Position numbers and translations under genes: made by a program
Part shown: positions 12,331 to 24,376 of the stretch, one piece after another
How positions within the stretch are numbered: position 1 is the stretch's first letter
Layout: every line of letters starts with the position of its first letter
Assembly: GCA_032207245.1 (NCBI GenBank)
Contig: CM063502.1
Location: 42,497,162-42,561,161, forward strand
Length of the DNA: 64,000 nucleotides
Direction: 5' to 3'
Source of the DNA: Pardosa pseudoannulata
Taxonomy: Eukaryota; Arthropoda; Arachnida; Araneae; Lycosidae
The notes under the pieces: model-generated
Told to the model about the DNA's origin: nothing
The model's database searches: none
What the model saw: the letters and a program-made list of their open reading frames with translations, nothing else

Positions 12331-12962
12331 TTTTCTTAGTTTTCAAATGTATAAAAATCATTGTCAAAATTGTCATTTCCCTTTTTAAACTCAGAAGCAT
12401 AATATAAATTTGGTAGTTTTAACCGTTTATAACCTGAATTAATTTACTATCAACTTTCTTACTGCATTTTTGCATCATTAGATAAGATTTAATGGAGAAT
12501 AATCATAGAAAAAGAAATTTTTTACTGTATTTTAGTAGTTAATTTTGCAGCTGGTACTTTCTAGTACCAACATATATTTTTATCTATGATAGAAAATAAA
12601 ACATTAAATTGTGAATATAACAAATAAAATGCTTACCTGCGAAGTATATAAGTCTCTAAAATCTAATAGTACCAAATAACTGGTAATAAACCACTAAATT
12701 TACTCAATTGAACAACACGTGTATCAACTCTACCACAAAATGACCTTTGAATGCAGCACGCCAATTATAAAATCCCTACTATGTATATAAAAAGGATTCC
12801 TGATTGGTGCTGTCATTTCTTTTCTGCTGTAGGAACTATATCGTTCATGTCCTTTTGAGTACCATCAGGAAAAACGGCTTTATTAGGAATATATAGGTGT
12901 TGGATTGAAACGGTACTTATAGTACCGTCAGGATAAAAAGGGTTAAAGAAATTACTTTTTAG
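12331..12962. other. Spacer within the duplication cluster
   Basis: No coding exon is supported. A - strand frame is open across 12813-13016, but it overlaps duplicated sequence and reads as a shadow. Two imperfect direct copies of gtaccrtcaggaaaaa-like sequence lie at about 12859 and 12922. An aaagggttaa motif at 12937-12946 resembles one end of the TTAACCC MITEs found elsewhere, but I see no partner end. Confidence 0.4.
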
Positions 12963-13160
12963 ATACGGGGAATATTTTCGGATTTCGTATTCTGGATATT
13001 TACTAATGTCTGTCAAATTAATATATGAAGATGAAATGAGGATAATTTTAGTTCTACATGTTTACTACTACTATGACTATTTATACTACTATTATTATTT
13101 GCATTAGCTACCCATTCTGACAGAAACTGATCTATGGGAAATTTTTAATTAGATGTTTTT
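12963..13160 (+). repeat. Exon-like cassette copy D and its flank (decayed)
   Basis: After attactttttag (AG at 12961-12962) a frame of 21 codons, starting IRGIFSDFVFWIF and including CQI, ends in TGA at 13026-13028. It is the same orientation-flipped sequence as copy C (13705-13769): both read I..I.SD..F..F....CQI. The flank to 13160 also matches, including attttagttctaca, cccattctgacag and gatctatgggaa. No donor remains, so this copy is probably dead. Confidence 0.55.
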
Positions 13161-13162
13161 CA

Positions 13163-13522
13163 GAGTTTAGCTAAAGTATAAAATGGGAGTGATCAAAACA
13201 ATTAGTTTCTACACAAAAGTTAAAACTTTTATATTTTTCTCAATCGTGTGACATATTTTTATACTCAACGCCATATCTGTAGTTTCTGTTCAGACTCATT
13301 ATTTAAAGGTTGTAAAGATGCAATATTTTGAAAAGACATTCAATGTTTAGCTAAAGTATGAAATGAAAGTACTCAAAGCGATTAGTTTTTATCTCAAAGT
13401 TAGAAATTTTACATTTTCTCAAATTTCGTCCTATATTTTTTATGATCAACGCTCTATCTGTAGTTTTTATTTGGTTTCATTATTTAAAAATTGAAAAGAT
13501 GCAGTATGTTGAAAAGACATCA
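13163..13522. repeat. Two-copy tandem duplication, 180 bp period
   Basis: The block from tttagctaaagtat recurs exactly 180 bp later (13166 and 13346). Shared segments include tcaacgcynatatctgtagttt, gactcattatttaaa-like sequence and ttgaaaagacat. It sits between the inverted copies C and D. Confidence 0.85.
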
Positions 13523-13539
13523 ATAGAAATCTAGAAAAA

Positions 13540-13796
13540 AAAAACATAATTAGATGTACTACGGTGGAAGCAGTCGAAAATTATTTGAATCATTCTTCTT
13601 ACTGCTATGAAATACCTAATTAAAAACTTCCCAATGATCAATTCCTGTTAGAATGGGAAAAAGGTGTAGAACTAAAATGATTTTACTTCTTCCTTCTAGA
13701 TTACCTGAGCTTAATTTGACATTCATCAATAAATAACTGGAAGATGAGGTCTGAGCGTATTTCCAATATCTAAAAAGTAATTTCTTTGTAACAACC
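13540..13796 (-). repeat. Exon-like cassette copy C and its flank
   Basis: On the - strand, attactttttag is followed by a 65 bp segment (13769 down to 13705) that is open for 21 codons plus two bases. It begins ILEIRSDLIFQLFIDECQIK and ends at a donor CAG|gtaatc. It stops on the same AG|G split-codon phase as copy A. It is the reverse complement of copy D (12963-13160). Its downstream flank also matches 15275-15420 (anchors attttagytcttcacc, ttgatcnttgg and accgtagnacat). Function is unknown. Confidence 0.5.
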
Positions 13797-13879
13797 AGAA
13801 TTGGTTTATTTTACTGAGTTCAAAACATGGAAAGGACAGTGTATTTTCTGCATATCTGAAAATTCATATAAAGATAGAA

Positions 13880-15270
13880 CTTCTATAAGCATTAATTTTA
13901 GTGCATCATAGTAAAATAACATCTTAGTAATTTAACCTTTAAAATGTTTTTAAATTTTAATCTTTCATTCTAATTTTCATGATATTCAAAGGTTTTTAAA
14001 GAAATATTTACTTTTCATTTTCCCTCTTTTAAAGATTCTAGGCTCATTTCCCTGTGGGAAAGCAAAGCTATTTTTTCACCGATCTAATCAGCTTGTACAG
14101 AAAAGGGCTGTAATCAATTCTTTAATATTCGCCGGTCTTATAAGTAAAAAAGAGAATTTATTTTCAGCCATATGGATTTGCCATTTGGATTTTTTGGAGA
14201 TTATATTCATCTTCTAGTCTTCCCTCAAAATAAATAAATTGTGTAAATCTAAGCCCATGCAATTTACATCTATCTTCCTAGTTCCCACATTATAGGTGAT
14301 TTTTAGAAATTTGTTTTCGAGTTTAATTATATACTTGCTATAAGGTTCTAACTAGAAGAGCATGAAGTATCTGTTACCTTTTTATGCTCATTATTTTGGA
14401 AACTGTTATGGTAATAAAACTTCTTTTAAAATACCTTATTCGAAACTCATTGGTTTCAGCCATTTGTATTTGTTACTGTTTGGAGATTATATTCATCTTC
14501 TAGTCTTCCCTCAAAATAAACAAATTGTGTAAATCTAATCCCAAGCAATTTACATCTATTTTCCTAGTTCACACATTATACTTGATTTTTAGAAATTTGT
14601 TTTCGAGTTTAATAATATACTTGCCATAAGGTTTTAACTAGAATAGCATGAAGTATCTGTTACCTTTTTATGTATTTTCATTATTTCGGAAAATGTTACG
14701 GTAATAAAACTTCTGTTAAAATACCTTATTCGAAATCCATTGGTTTCAGCCATTTGGATTTGTTACTGTTTGGAGATTATATTCATCTTCTAGTCTTCCC
14801 TCAAAATAAACAAATTGTGTAAATCTAATCCCAAGCAATTTACATCTATTTTCCTAGTTCACACATTATACTTGATTTTTAGAAATTTGTTTTCGAGTTT
14901 AATAATATACTTGCCATAAGGTTTTAACTAGAATAGCATGAAGTATCTGTTACCTTTTTATGTATTTTCATTATTTCGGAAAATGTTACGGTAATAAAAC
15001 TTCTGTTAAAATACCTTATTCGAAATCCATTGATCATATAAAGAAAAAATACCTGTCTGACTGTAAGAAAATAATTTTACATTTCTCATATCGCAGTTAA
15101 TATAACTTGAGAAATGTCGACCATGCTTCTCGCTTGCTGTAGAACACTACACGTTACCTATATTAAAAAAAATCTCCAGGTTATGCCTAATATTATTGGA
15201 TCGTTGATTGTTGTCTGCCTTTGGATTTTGCCTTGAGTGCCAAATTTAGCACGGTTAATCTGTAAGGAAG
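13880..15270 (+). repeat. Right arm of the inverted duplication, with broken exon copy B
   Basis: This arm mirrors 11549-12330. Exon copy B would start after cgcag at 15097 and share gaaatgtcga, ctgtagaa and tacacgttac with copy A. Its frame carries an early TAA and the donor position has drifted to ctgtaagg near 15264. The 3' continuation (15275-15420) matches the flank of copy C, so this arm links the A and C/D families into one longer unit. Confidence 0.7.
14164..15031 (+). repeat. Three-copy tandem repeat, ~290 bp unit
   Basis: The copies begin at cagccatttgg-like sequence near 14164, 14454 and 14744; tggagattatattcatcttc recurs at 14195, 14481 and 14771. Copies 2 and 3 are almost identical across their length, so that step is recent; copy 1 is more diverged. 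A single diverged copy is present on the - strand at about 11780-12080. Confidence 0.92.
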
Positions 15271-15647
15271 AAATGGAGATCATTTTAGCTCTTCACCTTT
15301 CTTCCTAGCTGACAGAAATTGATCTTTGGAAATTTTTTAATATGGTGTTCCAAAGCAGTAAGAAAAAAGATTCAAATGATTGTCGACTATTTGTACCGTA
15401 GCACAATTAATCATGTTCTCTCTTTTTTTTTTAATTTTAATTGATATCTTTCCAAGATACTGCATTTTTTCTTCATTACAATGCATAATCTGATTAAAAG
15501 CTACAGATGTAGTGGTGACTATAAATTTATAGCATGAAATTTGGAAAAAATAAGAAAAATTAAGCTTAAAATAAAAATTATTTTCAGCATCCCGTTTTAT
15601 ACTTTAACTAAATATTAAAACATCCTTAAGCATATATCAAACATTTC

Positions 15648-15819
15648 GTTAAAGATGGCCGAACGGTAGAGTGCTCCTCTTCAGTCCCGGAGTTCGTGTG
15701 TTCGAATCCTACTACAGGCATGGGTGTTTGTAGCCTTTATGAATCGGCTTTAAGCAGTAGATCTCAGCCTGTTTAGCCTCATGTTGAAAACAGTAGATCG
15801 TAAAGCTCCAAACCAAACC
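15648..15819 (+). mobile_element. tRNA-derived SINE, full-length, with 8 bp target duplication
   Basis: The head reads gatggccgaacggtagagtg (A-box-like) followed by tgttcgaatcc (B box). The body has gaatcggctttaagcagtag, and the 3' end is aaagctccaaaccaaacc. The direct repeat aacatttc flanks it at 15640-15647 and 15820-15827. It belongs to the same family as 29217-29393, with more point changes. Confidence 0.85.
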
Positions 15820-15827
15820 AACATTTC

Positions 15828-16579
15828 CGGCACTAGAGAAATGCATTTTAGAATCATCTGTACAAAAATTTTAACTGTTTTCATAGTTAAAGGAATTTTT
15901 ACCTTTTACAAACAATTAGAGACATCCAATGCACGATTTAAGCTGGCTACACTGAAATGTTCCTTTTTTCTCGTGATATGAAGCAAAATGCAATTTGTTG
16001 AGTGTATCAGACAAAAAGATTTACAATTCGGAACTATTTTCTATACAACTTTGAATTTTATTTTAACTAAAGTACAAAATACATTTTATTTTGATTAACT
16101 TTTTTAATAAGAATATATTACTTTTTACTAATTTGTCAATAAATTGGATTGCCTTAATATTAATACTTAAAAAACATTAACATACATACTTAAAATACTC
16201 AAGTTTGTTTAAACCTGAAAAATAGTTATACATAGTTGAAATACAAAATGTGTTATTTAATAATATAATTTGTACTACAAACATATTCCACTCCTTACAT
16301 GAATTATGGCCACACTTTTTTACATAAAATTAATATATATAATTCTGTATGTATAACTGCTACCGCATTTTCTAAACTTTCATCATAAATCACTAATATA
16401 TGCAGTCCAATCAGTAAAATAATTCTGTTATTTCATTTTGTTGATGAAGATTTGGTAAATGAATTATGATAAAGGAGAATAAATATATGTTTTGGATGTA
16501 TTCCAAGGTCATGCACATCCCTTAACATGTGATTAAAAACCTAAACATCCTGAGTGTATGAAAGTGGTATATACACTCT
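15828..16579. other. AT-rich non-coding stretch
   Basis: A short + strand frame runs from the SINE tail to 15981 but carries no recognisable motif. Nothing else is supported. Confidence 0.4.
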
Positions 16580-17608
16580 TAAACAAAAAAAATGCCCCAC
16601 CACGCACCTAGAAGATGTAATGCAAATCATACAGGTTTCGACGGAAAATACAAATTTTTAAAGTTTGGCGGCCAATAAATGAACTTGTGTCGCTGCATCT
16701 TATCTGCGCAACTAGCAGGATATTTAAGAGGAGAAATTTCGATTCCAGGTCATAAATTCTTTTGCAAATTTCATTCCGTGTACTCAGGTAGATAGTAACT
16801 ATGTCTCGCATACAGGTGCGTGAACGATATATGCAGATGTCAGCATTTGAAAGAGGGCTTGTAGTTGGGCTGAAAGAAGCCGATTGGTATAATCGGTGAA
16901 TCTCTCGACATTTGGGCAGGATCGATGCCACCATTAGACGATGTTGGCAGGAATGGATGAACCATGGTAGAACACGGCGTCAAAAAAGAAGCGGTCTGCC
17001 TAGAGAAACGACAGAACGTGAAAATCGAGCAATCGTCAGAGAGGTAAGATACCAACCTGAATGTTTTCCGGCATACAGGCCGACAACCAGGAGTGGTGGT
17101 CTGAGGTGCCCTTTCATTTCATAGTAGAACCCCTTTGGTTCTCATCTGTGGCACTCTTACTGCACAGCAGTAGATAATGCCCGGCCCCACACTGCACGTG
17201 TTTCTACTGCTGTATTCGTGCTTGTCGAACGCTACCTTGACCAGCAAGGTCGCCGGATCTCTCTCCTGTTGATCACGTTTGGAACATTATAGGCAGTGCC
17301 CTCCAACCAGCTCGAGATTTTGACGATCTAATGCACCAGTTGAACAGAATTTGCCCCGATATCCCTCAGGAGAACTTTCGCCACCACTATCAATCAATGC
17401 CAAGCCGAATAACTGCTTGCATAAGAGCCAGAGATGGACAAACGTGTTATTGAATTTTTCATTTTGTGAAGCTCTGTCACTTATCCTCCAATAAATTGGA
17501 TGATTTCATCCAATAACTCATCCAATTATTCTTAATCATTTGTTTTTCCGTGCATCTACATCACATCTACCAATCTTCGGCCCATTCAGAAAATCCCTTC
17601 TTGGTGCG

Positions 17609-17639
<31 letters not shown>

Positions 17640-17640
17640 G
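16580..17640 (+). pseudogene. Tc1-like transposon with internally deleted transposase
   Basis: The + strand encodes, from ATG 16801, the N-terminal paired-like DNA-binding region of an arthropod Tc1 transposase (SAFERGLVVGLKEADW, then ISRHLGRIDATIRRCWQEWM). Two early stops interrupt it. After about residue 80 it jumps, through frame changes, to the C-terminal PARSPDLSPVDHVWN block and SMPSRITACIRARDGQTCY, stopping at 17451-17453. Most of the DDE core, including the first two acidic residues, is missing. The ends are candidate terminal repeats: an A-rich run then cgcacctagaag on the left, and cttcttggtgcg then a long T run on the right. Dead element. Confidence 0.85.
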
Positions 17641-17769
17641 TCTAAGAATCTAAAAAATTTAATCGTTGCTGAGTAAAAATTTTTAAATTTGTATTACTCT
17701 TTTCTAATGAACCTTCATATTGTGGTAGACATAATAAAATCATGTGACCAAATACACATACGTAGTAGG

Positions 17770-18010
17770 ATCAAAAAGTTCCGGGAATAGGTCAGTCACA
17801 AATCATTAGGAAAATAATTTTATTTTATTGACTTCCAAAGTACTGTCTTCCTGCATCCACACACTTGTTCCAGCGTTCGTATAACTGTTCAAAACACTCC
17901 TGGAATCTATTTTTCGAGACTACCATCAGTTGCTTCATCCCATTTTCGATCACTTCATCTCAATCTACGAAACGGTGTTTCTTCATTTTCATTTTCAGCT
18001 GAGGATCCCA
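17770..18010 (-). pseudogene. Mariner-type transposase C-terminal fragment
   Basis: The - strand reads NRFQECFEQLYERWNKCVDAG followed by RQYFGSQ, the characteristic end of mariner transposases. It is preceded by a partly readable stretch containing RRLR and KWDEATD. The lower boundary carries a terminal-repeat-like ggatcaaaaagttccggg. Only the last part of the gene remains. Confidence 0.6.
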
Positions 18011-18450
18011 GGGGGTGATTTCTCATCAAAACGCAGAATTTGATATTTGATCTCAGTTCTATAAATGACATTTCAAAATCCGACTAATGAAAAATTCGCT
18101 TTGTCAGAAATGATCTGCAGCTAATGCTGACAGTACCAAAAATGAATTCCAAATGGCTGTGTATTTTATCTATTAGTGCTACCAACCTCCAAAAGAGATA
18201 TTTCCCTTCCAAAGAACATTTGTGTGAATTTAGGTGACCAATCCAGGAACTTATTGACTCTATCATGTATCATACTGACATCACCAGACTAAAGAAGTTC
18301 ATTGGTGTTCACAAATTAAGGATGTCAATTTGTACAAACAGACTCCAAAACAGGAAAAATGTGAGGTAAACAAAAAATTTGTTTAATAAACAGATGTAAA
18401 AGAATAAATAAATAGATACATGTGCTACAATACCAATAGAAATAAGGGGC
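18011..18450. other. Unassigned sequence between two transposon remnants
   Basis: A - strand frame around 18084-18266 contains NSHKCSLEGKYLFWRLVALI, which has the flavour of transposon coding sequence but matches nothing I can name. It is probably part of a nested element. Confidence 0.3.
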
Positions 18451-19420
18451 ATGCTCCCTTATTTCTACTGGCCAAATGGGGAAGACACTCAGAATTATGC
18501 AGAAAAGTTAACAGCATATAGTTTTAAAGACGGTGATAGGCTATATGTTTTGCCATGAGCTACATCACAGTACAATATTTACATAATTTGGTGGCATGAT
18601 GAGCACCAAATTATCCAGCTTGTCTTGGGAATCACCGAGTCATCAATCAACTCTTGCAGTTCAGACATAGACCTTGAAAGATGATTACAGGCTAAAACTT
18701 GCCGAGGAGCTTGTTTTATACATTCTCGAGGGGATTCAAATCGGGACAAAGGGTCGGCCATTTCTAAAAAGTAATTGTTCGTCTTTTGAAGATTTTGTTT
18801 ATGATATTTTCATGGTGAAGACGGGTGTTGTCATTCATAAAGACGAAATTAGTGACCATTGCACCCCTGAACAGACGAATATGTTGTAGTAGAATGATGT
18901 CCCGATAAATCTGGCCAGTCATGATTCAGCTATGGATATGGATCTTCTGTTCCAAAACTCTTGATAATTCTCTCCTCAACAAGTAGTCTTTTGTTACCAC
19001 AGAAGAAGTGTTCAATGATGTTTTCCGGGTGTAATAGATCCATGCTGCTTTTCATATCAGAATACGACATGAGTCTGATTAAATTAAAAATCGAGATTCA
19101 TCTGAATACAAACACACAGTCGCACTGTGAAAGTTTCAGGTAAGTGCTGGATGAACCAGGCTAACCACCGTTGTCATAGAGCTACCGTAAGTGGAATACT
19201 CTTGACAGTTTTATAGGCATATAAACTACACTGTCCAAAACTTCTGTTCACAGCATACCTCGAAGCACAGATACCGAACACTGAAGACAGTGCTCTCGAC
19301 ATGTCTATACTGGACATGTTTCTTTCCTCAGTTATTGCCAAATACCAATCATCTAGTGGCATAACTCAGGGATGATCTGTACTAAAATATCTACATATGT
19401 TTCCATCCACTTGGAACTTC
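18450..19420 (-). pseudogene. Tc1-like transposase pseudogene
   Basis: The - strand carries ordered Tc1 motifs across several frames with many stops: DDWYLAITEERN and LSSVFGICASRYAVNRSFGQ (DNA-binding end), YSDESRFLI (second catalytic Asp region), LQHIRLFRGAMVTNFVFMND (NDN motif), then a KWPTLCPDLNPLENV block with its catalytic acid near 18745. The gene is therefore nearly full length but heavily frameshifted. It belongs to a different Tc1 lineage from the copy at 16580-17640. Confidence 0.85.
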
Positions 19421-19499
19421 TGCCAATGCCTAGATATGACACTGTATGATTCCAAAATTATCAGATACTTCCATCTTCATACGCCAACTTATCAAACGA

Positions 19500-22377
19500 C
19501 AGAAATTAGTCACATAAAAATTCGTTCTGATGTTCCACTGTAATAGCTAATCCGTCATAGCAGCCCATGATTACTATGACCTATTCTGCCTCGCAAAGAC
19601 GATTCGTTTATTAACCTCCACTGATTCTACCTTTCTTTTGACGTGATTTCACCGCCATCTAGTGATTTCCAGTAATGAAATTCAATTATGTCAAACCATG
19701 AATATTTATGCTGATCTTTTAGGGGATATTTAGCTCTAGGATACAATTCCCGTGGGATTCTGAAATATATTTAATGATCATTAGTGTAAAATACATTAAT
19801 CTTATTTTCAGCTCATCAAGCAGGGAGAGATTTTATTTTACGAATAAAAAAGTGCTAACAAGGTTTAAAAATGAGAATATTTTTAAAAACCCATTTTAAA
19901 CTCTCTTTTTACCTTCAAATTACTACAAAGTTTTTTATAAGTTGAATGATGTAAAAGCGTGTGCCTGCAATGTATACACAAATAGGTTATTTTATGTTAC
20001 TTTTAATCAAGACTGTGCCATAAAATGATGCAGAGTGAAGGCCGCATAATTCAGCAGTATAAATGGGTGGAATAAGCAACGAAATCTATAATTTTACCTT
20101 TATTATTAAAAATTTTATTAATAATTATTAATAATTTATTAATAATAAATATTGTTAACAATTTTCTAATTTTTGTCTCTTTTCTTTAATATGAGTGAAC
20201 CAAAACCAAAACCTTTATTTTGCTTACATTTCTAACTAATTACTACTTTGGATATGGAGCTCTAACTCTTTGGTACTACACTACTTTATGTGAATGCTTC
20301 GCAAAGCAGGGCAATGCCTAATCAAAATATTTAAGCGGCAGTATTTCGAAGCTTTGCATAATACTGAGAAAATCTATCTCACTGTCTTGTATCCTCGTGC
20401 CCTAGATTGCCAAACCCTGATAAAAACCTGTTTTATACACTTATATGAATCTAAATGTTACTTATACAGCATTTCCGGGGTTATTTCAAAAATATGTCTA
20501 AATTTTAAAAATAGAAAATTGCGTCTGCGATGCAGAAATATTTTTGAAGGTCAACCACTTACCCTTAACTAAAACAAATTGTTTTATAAAAAAATTAGTT
20601 AAAAAAATTCCGTTATTAGAATTTTAAAAACTTTAGAGCTGCCAACTAAAAATCATTACGCATTTTAAAGAAATTATTAATACAACCATAATAAAATTTT
20701 AAGAGTGGGAAGGACTTCAGCTTCCAGGACATGAGGAAACGCAAAATTAAGGTGGAAAAGAAAAGTAATATATATCGCCATTTAACTTCCATTATTTTAT
20801 AACATTTTTATAGTATAATATATTTTTTAAAAATACAAAAGTAGCCCAACAGTAGCAAAGTAATGGAAATATCATTGTTTCATTGAAAGAAGAAGACGTA
20901 ACTACAAAAATTTGTTGAAAACAAGATAATTAATCCAAAAGGAAGGAAAAAATAAAAGATAGTTGTCATTCAAAACACAAATTTAAAAAATTATCAAAAT
21001 GGAATAGCATATCAAAGTTCGGAGAGAAGGGTCTAAGTATAGTAACTTTACCTTAAAAAATAACTCATAAAAATTATCCACTGAAATCAGGGCTATCAAA
21101 ATGGCAGAAAAAGAAAAATTGCAATGCTCTACATAAATTTTTATCACTAATTTACAAGTGTCCATAAATATTGTAGGATGTTGGAGTCCGAAATGTGGAG
21201 ACTGACGATTTAAGGGTTGGAGGCTGAGCTTTTTGGCTGATAACAACATAGTTTCAAAGAAAGATAGTCTTTCCTTTTGTAAAATTGCTTCAAAATACAT
21301 ACATTAATCACTGAGATACAGTTTATATTACTCTTAGTGTAACTTCTAATGTAACTTAATTAACACTTAGAACCATTCAAACAATACTACTGATAAAAGA
21401 AGCTTCATATCTAACACTTTGTAACACAAGAGAAATTTTGTGTACATAAAGAGAAAATTAAGAAATGACAATTTTTGAGTCGTAGCTGTCTCATTTGCTT
21501 TATTTATTCTATGCCTACTCTATAATTAGTCTGTAATTAGTTTTAAGATAAATGGAAAGTTTTCATGTTTTAAGTAAAATGGTTTAGTTCTATTTAATGG
21601 CAAAAAAAGTTAAAACATCCATATACAGTTAAATACACTCCAAGGTCAATGAAATAAAATAGTTAACTTTTTAAAGATTTACTCTTCTGCAGTGAATGTT
21701 AGATGATGCACACTGTGGTTTAAAAAATGGAGAAATTGCCAATAAAAATAATAATTTACCAGTGAAGAATTAACAGGATCGATCGAGCATATATAACACT
21801 CTTGCCATGTAAACATCATGAGTTTATGTGTGTGTGTTCCCGTGGTCCCTTACCAGTCACGAGAGAGCTGAGAAGCTGTATCATCCCTGTTACGTCTTGT
21901 TATAATAAACAAATAGCGATCTTCTCTGGCCGTCTCTTGGACAACCATGCCTACCTGTCTCTCGGTGTATCTTATATCCTGGAACTGTCTCCATATGTTG
22001 CACTCAATGTTGGACGTTAAATTGAACTCTCTACAAATATGGACATGAATCTGGCCTGCTTCTAGTCTCCCCAAAATTCGTCACATCATTCTATTACCTA
22101 AACGTTGATAGTTACTCATTTTTACTTCTAGAATTCGGATTTAACTAATTATTACAAAAAAGCACCAAAAAATTCGGTGAGCTATACTTGCGAACGAAAT
22201 GCGTGTTTCGTGAGCTTATAAATCCTGTTATTCTATTTTTGTGTTTATTCTATATTGTGTGTGGATAGATTCGACTTTATTCACATTGTGCTGTATGGCC
22301 TTCGGGCTGGGTCAGCAAAGGAATTCCCTTTATTCACATACTCCGGTTTTCTAGTGTTGTAGACTACTTTCATTAAA
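19500..22377. other. Non-coding stretch
   Basis: No gene is supported. The region includes an AT palindromic patch near 20100-20160 and scattered short frames on both strands (for example 20983-21300 on -) that lack motifs, codon bias or splice context. Confidence 0.4.
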
Positions 22378-22497
22378 AGCCGAATGATGGTTGATTCAGT
22401 AGGACACTGCCTTTTGATGCCACAGATTTGAATTCCGCTAATGGAATGGATATTCATGTCGTTAGAATCGGTTTTAACCAGTTGGACCGGATCTTAT
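22378..22497 (+). mobile_element. Degenerate copy of the tRNA-derived SINE
   Basis: The order of motifs is that of the SINE: gccgaatgatgg, a B-box remnant agatttgaattccg, gcctaatggaatgg-like core, gaatcggttttaa and accggatctyatta. Divergence is high and the CCAAACC tail is not attached, although a ctaaaccaaacc string occurs separately near 22840. Confidence 0.55.
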
Positions 22498-24376
22498 TAC
22501 CCTTAGATTAACCTTTTAAGGACGGGTGGTCGATATTTCGACGAAGCCGAGCAAGTCTCAAAAGAACGGGCTGGATTTAAATATACAACAAACATTTCAT
22601 TCTTTTACTGCCCACTATATACTACCATAAAGGGTAGATCAGATCCATCCTTATGAATCACTTCTACTAACTGTCCTGCTTCCATAAGGTTCACCCATTT
22701 CTACCCGCCTGCTTCATGTTGTTCAAAGTCGCAAAAAAAATTACATATAAGGGCGTTAAACCAAGGACTCCCGTCTACATATCAATATGGATAAATACAA
22801 CGTCACGAAAAGGTTAACATAAATTGAACTTAGTTTTCTAAACCAAACCAAACTTATATTCTTAGATCCCCTTTAAAGTAATCGCTATAGAGTATTGCAA
22901 TTTATTTTTGGCGCCAAACACCATCAGAAGAAACATTTTTACTAATATCATCATAAATGGGAACAGTTATCATAATTTAATCATTTTGAAAGCACTTTAT
23001 GGATAATCCGTCGATTAACTTATAACTGATGAATTTCGTCTTAAAAGTGCAAGTTTTGTTATGTATAATGAGGCAAATAAAGATATAATGCATACACTTT
23101 TCCTTATAGATTTTTCTCTTATTTGTATTCTTCAGAGACATATTATAGCTTTAATATGATCACATATACCTTTGCTGACTCACGTTTCGTGTCTATGATT
23201 TGCGATTGAAAATCGCTATATTCTTCCAGCTGAATTGTAACTGATCTTGACTCTTCTAACAAAGTATAATTTTGTCTTTACAGTTTGGCAATATCTCCAA
23301 TGGATACGTTAGGGATGGGGATTTTCGGGATGCAGAAAGTATCTGTTTATAGGTTTCGTATTGTCGAGATAATCACGCAATAAGTAATCATATAATTACT
23401 GTCGGCTAATATTTTACTTAATAAATTAATTAATTAAAAGTGAAAAATGTACTTTAATGTTAAAGCTTTAAATAGTAATGATCTTGTAAATTCTGTGAAT
23501 ATTTTAATTTTCATTTAATATAAATTCAGGAATTATTTCACCTTTAATATTTATGGAGGTAAATATTACAGCAGTTTTTTATTTAAGCTAAATATGTATT
23601 GGATTTATTTCATAATGCATGTAACCTATTTAACCTTTTCTGATACACTTATATCAATTTCATCTTAAGTACATAAATGGAAAATTTCAATTTGTTTATA
23701 CTTTTAATACTGTAGCTTAATAATAGTTTATCTCAGCTTGAAAATTTACTGTCTTCCTTTTCAAAAGATCATATAAAAGGGATTGTGGGACAAAATGGTT
23801 TTCAGTGCGCAGATAAAATTTTAATCTTGGGTAATTTCGAAATGCGTATTATGACTAAAATAAAAAACGAAACTTATTTTCAAATTTTATCAGTTCGAAA
23901 TCCACTCTTCACTGCACCTCCGCATTTTTTTTCGATGTATAATTTCATTATACTTTCTTTTTATTAAATGTTATGGATACTCGAACTGTTCTGCTAAGTT
24001 ATTCAAACGCCGGTGTGAAGACTGAAGTTTCGTTATTCGCGCTAAGCAATACTTTTAGGCTTTTAATTAAATAGTAAATTGTCAATTCTAATTTAGTCTT
24101 TGATTTCTTACGATAATGTAGCTGTCAAATGACAATATCTCTTTTATTTCTATTTACACTAAAAACCCAGTCGCTCATATTTTAGTTTGAAAGCAGTGCG
24201 TCAATTACATAATGAGTGTATATTGTTACATAGCCTTTTGTGATAACTTTATCTTATTTATCATTAAAGTTTACTATTAATTCATATTAAAAGTTGTTTG
24301 TTTATTATTAATGAAACATTTAAAGCAAAATATAGGGATTTGTGTTATGTTTTGACACTTTTGTTTAGTAGTAAGG
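22498..24376 (+). other. Upstream region of ATG13, possible first non-coding exon at its end
   Basis: No coding exon was seen. The patch at about 23990-24060 has more CpG than its surroundings, as expected near a transcription start. A strong donor ggGTAAGTAT at 24377 and an acceptor tttttcAG at 25933-25934 could join a non-coding first exon to the exon that holds the ATG13 start codon. This is inference; there is no transcript evidence. Confidence 0.25.

Noticed and set aside
12813..13016. - strand 67-codon frame with PFYPDGT and AVFPDGT repeats
   Set aside because: Overlaps the decayed cassette copy D on the other strand and a MITE-like aaagggttaa motif; best explained as a shadow of duplicated DNA.
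15650..15725. Possible functional tRNA gene
   Set aside because: Has A- and B-box-like sequence but no cloverleaf acceptor pairing, and continues into the SINE body and CCAAACC tail; the same holds for 29217-29290.
20983..21300. - strand 105-codon frame
   Set aside because: AT-driven composition without motifs, codon bias or flanking splice sites.
22790..22860. Third micro-SINE stub (ctaaaccaaacc near 22840)
   Set aside because: Only the tail string is present and the flanking acttag/acttat do not form a convincing target duplication.
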